From Desulfobaculum sp044987625 (GTDB taxonomy: Bacteria; Desulfobacterota; Desulfovibrionia; Desulfovibrionales; Desulfovibrionaceae), in NCBI RefSeq assembly GCF_044987625.1, contig NZ_JBJDSB010000006.1:1-64000 (forward strand): a stretch of 64,000 bases of DNA. The letters are read 5' to 3'. Positions 15,842 through 22,598 of this stretch are shown here, in pieces. How positions within the stretch are numbered: the stretch's first letter is position 1; the number at the start of each line of letters is the position of its first letter. The notes below the pieces were generated by a model, which saw only the letters and a list, made by a program, of their open reading frames with translations, searched no databases and was not told the origin of the DNA. The position numbers and the translations under genes were made by a program.

Positions 15842-16894
15842 CTAGCAGAACTGTCGCAGGAAACGCGTGTCGTTCTCGAAGAACATGCGCAGGTCGCCGA
15901 TGCCGTGCTTGAGCATGGCGACTCGCTCAATACCGAGACCGAAAGCGAAACCGGTGTAGACTTCGGGGTCGTACCCAACGGCCTTGAAGACCTCGGGGTC
16001 GACCATGCCGCAGCCGAGGATTTCAACCCAGCCGGTCTGCTTGCAGACGCGGCAAGGCTCGCCATCGACTTCACCGGTGCCGCCACACATCACACAGCTG
16101 ATATCTACTTCCGCGCTCGGTTCAGTGAACGGGAAGAAGCTGGGACGGAAGCGCACTTCGGTATCTGTACCGAAAATCTGGCGCACGAACGACGTCAGCG
16201 TGCCGCGAAGGTCGGCCATGCTCACGTTGTGGTCCACAAGCAATCCTTCGATCTGGTGGAACATGGGCGTGTGCGTCAGGTCGGAGTCGCGGCGGTAGAC
16301 CCTGCCGGGCGCGATGACCGCCACGGGCGGCTTGCGCTTCAGCATGGTCCGAACCTGCAACGGCGAGGTATGCGTCCTGAGCAGCACCTGATCCGTGATG
16401 TACAGGGTATCCTGCATATCGCGGGCGGGGTGCTCGGGGGGCAAGTTCAGTGCCTCGAAGTTGTAGAAGTCGGTTTCGACTTCGGGGCCGGTGACCACCT
16501 CGAATCCCAAGCCGCCGAACACGGAGCAAATATCCTCCATGACGGTGGTAATGGGGTGCAAGGACCCCATCTCGGGAGTGCGGCCGGGCATGGTGGGGTC
16601 AAAGGTCGCCATGGCGGCGTCCTCTTTCTCCTGTGCCAGGGCCTTTTCACGGGCGTCAAACAGATCGGTAAGCTCGGTCTTGACCAGATTACCGGTCTTG
16701 CCCGCCTCGGGGCGGTCTTCGGCGGAAAGGTCGCGCAGGCCGGCGAGCAATGTCGCCAACTGGCCCTTGCGGCCCAGGAACTTCACACGAAGTTCCTCCA
16801 GGGCCTCAGCAGAACCGGCCTGACCAAGCTCGTCCTTAAAGGACGGGATCAGGGCCTTGAGTTCGTCTATGAGCTTCTTTCCTGCGTCAGACAT
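15842..16894 (-). CDS. pheS: phenylalanyl-tRNA synthetase alpha subunit
   Basis: A 350-aa catalytic subunit of the alpha2/beta2 enzyme. It has the N-terminal coiled-coil, then LHPITTVMEDICSVF, EVETDFYNFEALNLP, GRVYRRDSDLTHTPMFHQ (motif 2) and GLGIERVAMLKHGIGD (motif 3). A four-Cys insertion (CVMCGGTGE...CRVCKQTGW) is present, as in many bacterial PheS. The gene starts 2 bp after the rplT stop. It is followed directly by a terminator and not by pheT, so the beta subunit must be encoded elsewhere. Confidence 0.97.
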   Translation of the reverse strand: MSDAGKKLIDELKALIPSFKDELGQAGSAEALEELRVKFLGRKGQLATLLAGLRDLSAEDRPEAGKTGNLVKTELTDLFDAREKALAQEKEDAAMATFDPTMPGRTPEMGSLHPITTVMEDICSVFGGLGFEVVTGPEVETDFYNFEALNLPPEHPARDMQDTLYITDQVLLRTHTSPLQVRTMLKRKPPVAVIAPGRVYRRDSDLTHTPMFHQIEGLLVDHNVSMADLRGTLTSFVRQIFGTDTEVRFRPSFFPFTEPSAEVDISCVMCGGTGEVDGEPCRVCKQTGWVEILGCGMVDPEVFKAVGYDPEVYTGFAFGLGIERVAMLKHGIGDLRMFFENDTRFLRQFC

Positions 16895-16896
16895 GA

Positions 16897-17250
16897 TTAA
16901 CCGAGCTTGGCTTTTGCGATCTCTGCCACCTTGGCGAAGGCAGCCTTCTCACGAACGGCGAGGTCGGCCAGAACCTTACGGTTCAGCTCCACACCGGCCA
17001 GCTTCAGGCCATGCATGAACTTGCTGTAGGACATGCCGTGCTCGCGGGCAGCGGCATTGATACGCATGATCCACAGCTTGCGGAACTCGCGCTTGCGGAC
17101 CTTACGGTCGCGGTAAGCGTAAACGAGTGCGCGTTCGACGGTCTCACGGGCGGTGGTGTACAGCGCATGGCGTGCACCACGGTAGCCCTTGGCCATCTTC
17201 AAATATTTCTTATGACGTCTCTTGGCGTTAACGCCTCTTTTGACTCTCAT
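16897..17250 (-). CDS. rplT: 50S ribosomal protein L20
   Basis: A 117-aa ribosomal protein that binds 23S rRNA early in 50S assembly. It begins MRVKRGVNAKRRHKKYLK and has the family segments GYRGARHALYTTARETVERA and AAREHGMSYSKFMHGLK. It lies in the standard order infC-rpmI-rplT. In other bacteria L20 represses its own operon by binding leader RNA. Confidence 0.98.
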   Translation of the reverse strand: MRVKRGVNAKRRHKKYLKMAKGYRGARHALYTTARETVERALVYAYRDRKVRKREFRKLWIMRINAAAREHGMSYSKFMHGLKLAGVELNRKVLADLAVREKAAFAKVAEIAKAKLG

Positions 17251-17343
17251 CGTTCCTTTCCTCCTTTACCCTACCCCCAAGGTTACCCCGGTACGGCAGG
17301 GAGAACGATTTACAGGATGTTGTGTTGTAAAACGGTCGTCAGA

Positions 17344-17544
17344 CTAGTTCAGCGCGGGAACCATGCGCTTCACGGCCTTCTCGTTGGTCGAATCAACGAG
17401 AGAGCCCTGACCCAGACGGCGCTTACGCTTGGCGCTCTTCTTGGTCAGAATGTGGCGCAGACCCTGCTTGCGACGGCGGATCTTGCCGGAACCAGTCTTG
17501 GTGAAACGCTTGGCAGCGCTTCTGTTGGTCTTGATCTTAGGCAT
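17344..17544 (-). CDS. rpmI: 50S ribosomal protein L35
   Basis: A 66-aa very basic ribosomal protein, MPKIKTNRSAAKRFTKTGSG, of normal length. The ATG at 17544 has AAGGAG 8 nt upstream; the longer open frame upstream is not used. It lies between infC and rplT. Confidence 0.98.
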   Translation of the reverse strand: MPKIKTNRSAAKRFTKTGSGKIRRRKQGLRHILTKKSAKRKRRLGQGSLVDSTNEKAVKRMVPALN

Positions 17545-17578
17545 TGTTGTCTCCTTAGCTGTGGAAAGCACACAAACA

Positions 17579-17606
17579 GCGGTCCCCGCGAGGTGGCAGG
17601 AACCGC
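17579..17606 (-). promoter_or_regulatory. hairpin in the infC-rpmI spacer
   Basis: The 131-bp spacer between infC and rpmI contains a hairpin with outer arms GCGGTTCC and GGACCGC (read on the minus strand). The long spacer in an otherwise tight operon, directly upstream of rpmI-rplT, suggests an L20 autoregulatory site by analogy with other bacteria. I cannot match a specific L20 leader consensus. Confidence 0.4.
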
Positions 17607-17675
17607 CGAGCGTTTTCCTATTCCGGACATATCGCATGGCCGACAGGCGGCCGTGGCGTCGTTACGTGCGGAGGA

Positions 17676-18164
17676 TTACGGCTTCTTGGCCAGCGGTGCA
17701 ACCAGAAGACTCATGACACGGCCTTCGGAGCGGGGCTGCTGCTCGACACGTGCAATGTCGGATACAGCCTCGACCATGCGTTCAAGCATCATGAGACCAC
17801 GATCCTTGTGCACGATCTCTCGCCCTCGGAAGAACACGGTCACCTTCACACGGTCGCCGGCTTCGAGGAAGCGGCGGACGTGCTTGAGCTTGGTGTTGAA
17901 ATCATGCTCGTCCGTCTTGGGGCGAACCTTGATTTCCTTGATCTGGACGACGGACTGTTTTTTCCGGGCAGCCTGCAATTTCTTCTGCTGCTCGTACTTA
18001 TACTTGCCAAAGTCCATGATCTTGCAGACCGGCGGCTTGGCATTAGGTGCCACTTCCACCAGATCCAGCCCAAGTTCTTGGGCCATCCGCAGGGCCTCAT
18101 CAGTCGGCAAAACACCGGCCTGCTCTCCGTCAGCGCCGATCAACCGCACTTCGCGTGCGCGAAT
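17676..18164 (-). CDS. infC: translation initiation factor IF-3
   Basis: Binds the 30S subunit and proofreads initiator tRNA selection. The C-terminal domain and linker are clear (PPVCKIMDFGKYKYEQQKK, KEIKVRPKTDEHDFNTK). The conserved N-terminal text IRAREVRLIGADGEQ begins upstream of any ATG. The only ATG/GTG-type start is the GTG at 18149 (MRLIGADG), which would cut that block. I therefore start at ATT 18164, 7 bp past the thrS stop, giving 162 aa. A second in-frame ATT is at 18188, and a stop codon lies a few codons above it. AUU starts are an established feature of infC in other bacteria and allow self-control by IF-3. Confidence 0.9.
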   Translation of the reverse strand: MRAREVRLIGADGEQAGVLPTDEALRMAQELGLDLVEVAPNAKPPVCKIMDFGKYKYEQQKKLQAARKKQSVVQIKEIKVRPKTDEHDFNTKLKHVRRFLEAGDRVKVTVFFRGREIVHKDRGLMMLERMVEAVSDIARVEQQPRSEGRVMSLLVAPLAKKP

Positions 18165-18171
18165 CTGCCTG

Positions 18172-20121
18172 TTACACCGGGCACGAATAGCTGCTGAAGC
18201 TATAGCTCATTCCTCCGCGTTTGAATGGTTCCAGGCTATCTGCCTGAACCATGTTTACAGCCTCCTCCAGGGTCTTGAGCCCCAGATTCTCTCCCCGAAG
18301 ACGTACATTGACGCCTCCGGACTCTACTTCCTTGTCTCCCACGACAAGAATGTATGGCACCTTTTCAAGCTGCGCTTCGCGCACCTTGTAGCCGAGCTTT
18401 TCATTACGCAAATCCGCCTCCACACGAATTCCCCGAGCCTTGAGGAACTTGCGTGCCTCAACGGCGAAATCGTGCTGAGCGTCCGTGACGGTCAGGATGC
18501 GGGCTTGCTCCGGCGCGAGCCACGTGGGGAACGCGCCGGCGTAGTGCTCGGTCAGGACACCGATGAAACGCTCCACCGAACCCATGATGGCTCTGTGGAC
18601 CATGACCGGACGATGTCTCTCACCATCCTCGCCGATGTAAACCATGTCAAATCGTTCTGGCAAGGTGAAATCGACCTGAATTGTAGAACACTGCCATTCA
18701 CGGCCGAGACAATCGTGCAGTTTCACATCAATCTTAGGCCCGTAGAACGCACCGTCGCCTTCGTTGATTTCATATGGCAGCCCCATGCTGTCCATTGCTT
18801 CACTCAGGGCGGTGGTGGCGCGCTCCCAGTCCTCGGCAGAACCGATGGACTTCTCCGGGCGCGTGCTCAGTTCCATAGTGTACTCAAAGTCAAACAGACC
18901 CATCAAGTCCTGGATCCACTTCATCACGTCCTTGATCTCGTCCTGAAGCTGGTCGGGACGGCAAATGACGTGCGCATCGTCCTGAGTAAACTGGCGAACA
19001 CGCAGCAATCCGTGCAGCACGCCGGACTTCTCGTGGCGGTGGACCACGCCGAACTCAAAATAGCGCTTCGGCAGGTCGCGGTAGCTGCGCAGATGGGAGT
19101 TGTAGATAAGCATGTGCGCAACACAGTTCATGGGCTTCACGCCGTAGGGCTGGTCGTCGATCTCCGTGAAGTACATGTTCTCACGGTAGTTGTCGTAGTG
19201 ACCGGAAGCCTCCCACAGTTCCCGCTTCAGGATCTGGGGGGTGCGCACAATATCGTAGTCGCGGCGAAGCATCTCGCGCGAGACGAAGTCTTCAAGGATA
19301 GTGCGGAGCAGAGCGCCCTTGGGGTGCCAGTAGGCCATACCCGAGCCGCCACGCTCCTGAAAGCTGAACAGGTCCAACTGGGGACCCAGCTTTCTGTGGT
19401 CGCGCTTTTTCGCTTCCTCAATCTGCTTGAGGTACTTTTTCAGGTCCTTCTCGTTCGCAAAGGCGGTGCCGTAGATGCGCTGGAGCATCTTGTTGTTCTC
19501 ATCGCCTCGCCAGTATGCACCGGCGCAGTTGGTCAGCTTGAAGGCCTTGAGGAAACGTGTGGACGGGATGTGCGGGCCACGGCACAGGTCAACAAAGTCG
19601 CCCTGGCTGTAGATGGAAAATTCTTCGCCACCCAGATCATCCATAATCTCGCCCTTATAGGTCTCGCCCATGCCGTCAAAAAGCTCTTTGGCTTCGGCCT
19701 TGGGGAGCACCTTGCACGAGAAGGAATGATCCGCGGCAATAATCTTGCGCATCTCGGCCTCGATGGCTTCGAGGTCCTCAGGTGTAAATGCGCGTTCGAA
19801 GTCGAAATCGTAATAGAAACCGTTCTCAATGGCGGGACCGATGGTCACCTTCGCGGACGGGAAAAGACGCTTCACGGCCTCGGCCATGATATGGGCCGCG
19901 CTGTGGCGGATAACGTCCAGACCTTCGGGGGTGTCATCGTATACAGGAATGAGAGCGGTGTCGGTCTCGGTGAGTTCGTGGCTCAGGTCCAGGGTGACGT
20001 CGCCGGACTTGCACGCGACGACTTTTTTGAACTTCTTGCCGGAGAGGGCCTCCTTGAGGGCTTCTCCGCACGTCTTCCCTGCCTGTGCCTCCACTGCCTT
20101 GTCGGCAACCAAAACCTGCAC
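18172..20121 (-). CDS. thrS: threonyl-tRNA synthetase
   Basis: A 649-aa class II synthetase. TGS domain at residues 1-60, editing domain with HSAAHIMAEAVKRLF, catalytic core with zinc-site Cys in MNCVAHML and motif 2 region FGVVHRHEKSGVLHGLLRVR, then the anticodon domain. Translation starts at GTG 20121, with AAGGAG 8 nt upstream. The last residues (SYSFSSYSCPV) are unusual, and their codons overlap the infC N-terminal frame. Two anticodon-arm-like hairpins lie 23-88 nt upstream of the start and probably mediate feedback control. First gene of thrS-infC-rpmI-rplT-pheS. Confidence 0.97.
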   Translation of the reverse strand: MQVLVADKAVEAQAGKTCGEALKEALSGKKFKKVVACKSGDVTLDLSHELTETDTALIPVYDDTPEGLDVIRHSAAHIMAEAVKRLFPSAKVTIGPAIENGFYYDFDFERAFTPEDLEAIEAEMRKIIAADHSFSCKVLPKAEAKELFDGMGETYKGEIMDDLGGEEFSIYSQGDFVDLCRGPHIPSTRFLKAFKLTNCAGAYWRGDENNKMLQRIYGTAFANEKDLKKYLKQIEEAKKRDHRKLGPQLDLFSFQERGGSGMAYWHPKGALLRTILEDFVSREMLRRDYDIVRTPQILKRELWEASGHYDNYRENMYFTEIDDQPYGVKPMNCVAHMLIYNSHLRSYRDLPKRYFEFGVVHRHEKSGVLHGLLRVRQFTQDDAHVICRPDQLQDEIKDVMKWIQDLMGLFDFEYTMELSTRPEKSIGSAEDWERATTALSEAMDSMGLPYEINEGDGAFYGPKIDVKLHDCLGREWQCSTIQVDFTLPERFDMVYIGEDGERHRPVMVHRAIMGSVERFIGVLTEHYAGAFPTWLAPEQARILTVTDAQHDFAVEARKFLKARGIRVEADLRNEKLGYKVREAQLEKVPYILVVGDKEVESGGVNVRLRGENLGLKTLEEAVNMVQADSLEPFKRGGMSYSFSSYSCPV

Positions 20122-20143
20122 GTCACTGCTCCTTTCTTTGGAT

Positions 20144-20209
20144 GGAGTTCCCGCCTACAATGCGGACCACTCCAGATGTTCGGGTTCCCGCCTACAGTGC
20201 GGACCACCC
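20144..20209 (-). promoter_or_regulatory. putative ThrRS operator: two tandem anticodon-arm mimics
   Basis: Two hairpins on the minus (mRNA) strand share one design. The distal one (20182-20209) has outer stem GGGT/ACCC; the proximal one (20144-20173) has GGAGT/ACTCC. Both have an asymmetric internal loop GGT/GA, inner stem CCGC/GCGG and a 7-nt loop: ACUGUAG and AUUGUAG. Loop positions 3-5 are UGU, a threonine anticodon, and the proximal loop also has the U33-like residue. Outer-stem sequences differ but both pair. The E. coli thrS operator uses two such tRNA-Thr anticodon-arm mimics, one per ThrRS subunit. That this one works the same way is inference. Confidence 0.75.
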
Positions 20210-20232
20210 ATTTTCAGGACACCAATAGCAAT

Positions 20233-20260
20233 AAAGGGAGACCCATAGAGGCCTCCCTTT
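20233..20260 (-). terminator. hairpin after tRNA-Val
   Basis: On the minus strand AAAGGGAGGCC-tctat-GGTCTCCCTTT, with one G-T pair. It lies 12 bp past the tRNA 3' end. The following T tract is weak (ATTGCTATT), so some read-through into thrS is possible. Confidence 0.6.
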
Positions 20261-20271
20261 GTGATTTCGAA

Positions 20272-20346
20272 TGGTAGGCCCGAGCAGATTTGAACTGCTG
20301 ACCCCTTGCGCGTCAAGCAAGTGCTCTCCCCCTGAGCTACGGGCCT
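20272..20346 (-). tRNA. tRNA-Val (anticodon GAC)
   Basis: A full cloverleaf of 75 nt including an encoded CCA. Acceptor AGGCCCG/CGGGCCT; D stem GCTC/GAGC; anticodon arm CTTGC-TTGACGC-GCAAG with anticodon GAC; T arm AGCAG-TTCAAAT-CTGCT; discriminator A. It reads valine GUC/GUU codons. It lies upstream of thrS on the same strand. Confidence 0.96.
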
Positions 20347-20376
20347 ATTCGTGGTTCGTCGTTGCGAACGAGGTAC

Positions 20377-20405
20377 TCTCTACAGAGACGCCACCCCGCC
20401 GTCAA
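20377..20405 (-). promoter_or_regulatory. tRNA-Val promoter
   Basis: Minus strand TTGACG (20400-20405), 17-bp spacer, TAGAGA (20377-20382), about 30 bp before the tRNA 5' end. An A/T tract with hairpin AAAAAAAG/CTTTTTTT (20416-20434) just upstream could act as an UP element. Confidence 0.6.
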
Positions 20406-20694
20406 GGATATTTTGAAAAAAAGTCGCTTTTTTTGGCCTCTGACAGCGGCTCTTTTCGCCTCGCACGCGCAATGCCCCAATATTACACTCTTTTTCCAAA
20501 AGGCGCACCCCCCGGATTTTCCACCCCTCATCACAGCCCCTTGGAATCCCGCCATCTTCTGCCCCGCCTACCGCGTCGACATATCATCGAAGCACAGCGA
20601 TTCTTCCCAGCATTTGCGCGCACGCCGGGCATCGGCTACCGTGGCGGCATCTCCCGTATCATCAGCACAGTACCAGACCACGAGGCCAGCATCC

Positions 20695-21381
20695 ATGCCG
20701 ACCATTATCTATACTATAATCACCCCCAGCACCGCAGCGCGCCCCCGCGCCCTTTTCGCCGCCATCGCCAGCGTTGCTCAGGCCCATCAGACCCTCACCG
20801 CGACTGACGCCCCCGACGCGCACGTTGAAATGCTCATCGGCTACGACGGCGTCACCGGCCCCCGCGTCGCCCCAGACGGCGCGCCCGCGCCAGACTTCGT
20901 CCGCTTCTACGACCTCCCCCACGACGGCGACTACGGCAATGCCATACGCCACACGCTCCTTCGCGCCAGCCGCGGTACGCACGTCATCTTCCTCGACGAC
21001 GACAACGCCCTGACACCCGACGCCTTGCGCATTCACTACGCGGCCCGTCACGCCGACCTGCACATCGCGCCAATTGACACGTCACGCGCCTTCCCCAATG
21101 TCCCCCAACTGCCCGTACACGACCCCGCCAAGCCCCTCGTGCGCCCCACAAACATCGACCCTCTCTGCATCTGCGCCACACGCGACCTCGTCGTTACCCG
21201 CTGCGGCGGGTGGACCAGCACAGGCGGCTACGAAGCCGACTACGTCAATATTCTCAAGTACTCCCGCCGCGCACACTCCACCATCGTCTCAGACGCCATC
21301 GTCGGCATCTACGACGCCGGAAACGGACTCGACAGCACCGGCGTCAACTGGCGACAAGCCGCCAAAGAGAAGAAAGAGTGA
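20695..21381 (+). CDS. small GT2-type glycosyltransferase
   Basis: A 228-aa protein with a GT-A fold pattern: beta-1 and nucleotide region IYTIITPSTAARPRALFAAI, VEMLIGYDG, and the metal/nucleotide motif FLDDDNALTP (DDD at 101-103). The C-terminal part (GGWTSTGGYEADYVNI) resembles the acceptor side of family 2 enzymes. It is shorter than most GT2 proteins and has no membrane segment. GAGG lies 9 nt upstream of ATG 20695. It stands alone between tRNA-Val and repeat copy B, which begins 5 bp after its stop. Donor and acceptor unknown. Confidence 0.78.
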   Translation: MPTIIYTIITPSTAARPRALFAAIASVAQAHQTLTATDAPDAHVEMLIGYDGVTGPRVAPDGAPAPDFVRFYDLPHDGDYGNAIRHTLLRASRGTHVIFLDDDNALTPDALRIHYAARHADLHIAPIDTSRAFPNVPQLPVHDPAKPLVRPTNIDPLCICATRDLVVTRCGGWTSTGGYEADYVNILKYSRRAHSTIVSDAIVGIYDAGNGLDSTGVNWRQAAKEKKE

Positions 21382-21386
21382 AGAGG

Positions 21387-21675
21387 GCCTCCGGCGGGTT
21401 AAGGAAATAATTTCCTTAACAATCCTTAGGATTTTCGGCGCGGAAGCCGCCCCGAAAATAGGGGGTGGGTGAACGGGGTCTTTCCCTTTCTTCTTACCCA
21501 CTCAAAACAGGGATTCTCACCGCCCCTCACTCAGCGCCAACGCCCCCCCCAAAAAAAATCTCCCCATTCACACGGACGAGAGCACCACAGGGGTGACGAC
21601 CGCCCCAGACAAAGGCAACCGGCATGTGCGCACATGGGATTTTTAAGGGCCCACGGCCCTTAAACCGCCGGAGGC
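21387..21675. repeat. dispersed structured repeat, copy B
   Basis: About 289 bp with perfect 11-bp terminal inverted repeats GCCTCCGGCGG / CCGCCGGAGGC. It has the same modules and orientation as copy A: GTTAAGGAAAT/ATTTCCTTAAC (21398-21420), ATTTTCGGCGCGG/CCGCCCCGAAAAT with one mismatch (21431-21459), AGCACCACAGGGGTGACGA, palindrome CATGTGCGCACATG (21623-21636) and TTTAAGGGCC/GGCCCTTAAA (21642-21664). Arms differ from copy A in paired fashion (for example GGGAAT/ATTCCC versus GGAAAT/ATTTCC). Confidence 0.8.
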
Positions 21676-21708
21676 TTCCCCTTCTTGCATCAGGTTCTCC
21701 CCCAAGCA

Positions 21709-21776
21709 CCCAACAGGGATTCCCACCGCCCCTCACTCAGCCCCATCCGACACGGCCCTTTAGCCTGCGGAGCACA
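21709..21776. repeat. partial third copy of the dispersed repeat
   Basis: ACAGGGATTCCCACCGCC followed by CCTCACTCAGC nearly duplicates the inner segment of copy B at about 21507-21536. CGGCCCTTTAGCCTGCGGAG at 21757-21776 resembles the 3' end of the element. It looks like a decayed tandem copy. Confidence 0.55.
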
Positions 21777-21970
21777 AACAGCCCCGCATCACCCGCCTCG
21801 CACGCCCCATACGCCACTCCCTGACCACCAACACACCGCGCGAACGCCCGAAATTTGAGAACAGAGAGGCGCCGCGGGTTTTTTCGGCGGGTATGTCTGG
21901 ACAATGGTTGCCGGAGGCATTAGTTCTACGTGAAAACAGTCACAAACTCTTAAACGCAAGGAGTCTCGGA

Positions 21971-22246
21971 ATGGATATCGAGAAGGACCGCAAGTGTCCC
22001 CATTGCGGCGAAACGCTTCAGCCCTGGATGGGTCCGCCGGAGACCGGCTGGGGTCTCATCTTGGTTTGCAATAATAACAACTGCCCGCACTTCTCCACGT
22101 CCAACGACACGGTTGCGGAGTATAATCCGGACTCGAAGCTGGGCTTCCGCTACGCCGAGGATCCCTCGAACGACTACACGTCGTTCAACCTTGCGAGCTA
22201 CTGCGGGTCGACCTATATGGACATGTGCTCCAAGCAGAATGATTAA
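21971..22246 (+). CDS. small zinc-ribbon protein
   Basis: A 91-aa protein of unknown function. Start is ATG 21971, with AAGGAG 6 nt upstream. A four-Cys site is visible: C9/C12 in CPHCGE and C33/C38 in CNNNNCPHF, a zinc-ribbon or ogr/Delta-like spacing. The rest is hydrophilic, ending in YCGSTYMDMCSKQND with two more Cys. There is no membrane segment. It is monocistronic with a strong terminator. Strong translation signals suggest a real, well-expressed gene. Confidence 0.78.
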   Translation: MDIEKDRKCPHCGETLQPWMGPPETGWGLILVCNNNNCPHFSTSNDTVAEYNPDSKLGFRYAEDPSNDYTSFNLASYCGSTYMDMCSKQND

Positions 22247-22267
22247 TTCCACACCGTTATCATCAAC

Positions 22268-22299
22268 AAAAAAGGCCCCGCTTCCGGCGGGGCCTTTTT
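22268..22299 (+). terminator. terminator of the zinc-ribbon gene
   Basis: GGCCCCGC (22274-22281) pairs with GCGGGGCC (22287-22294), with A run before and T run after. Confidence 0.92.
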
Positions 22300-22598
22300 C
22301 TTTGCCCTTTGCCTGAAATTCCTTCTTACACCGCCGCTGCTGGGGAGTGACTCCACATTTTGGAGAATGCTTTACACCCGACTTCACCATGTGAAGCCCT
22401 GCCCAAGACATTGATTTTGCGCTGTCTTTCGCCTGTGGATGCGCCAACGCAACAGCCGAAAGCACTTACCTGCCAGCACTTTTCACCTTCTTCACAGTTT
22501 GAAGCCGTGTTGACACCCGCTACGCATGACATGGGGCTACCAATATTGCGGCATCATATTGTTTTTATGCCTCCTTTTGCGTAAGCTATCCGCCATCC

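Noticed and set aside
20147..20207. CRISPR-like direct repeats
   Set aside because: Only two units, hairpin-forming and within a leader; no cas genes. No CRISPR array was found anywhere in the window.
20144..20209. T-box riboswitch for thrS
   Set aside because: No T-box sequence, specifier stem or antiterminator is present. The repeats look like anticodon-arm mimics instead.
20272..20346. tRNA-Val as an integration site for a mobile island
   Set aside because: No integrase and no repeat of the tRNA 3' end were seen. The 3' end faces the core thrS operon.
22519..22560. Sigma-54 promoter before the GGDEF-EAL gene
   Set aside because: GG and GC elements are present but their spacing is one base off and the consensus match is poor.
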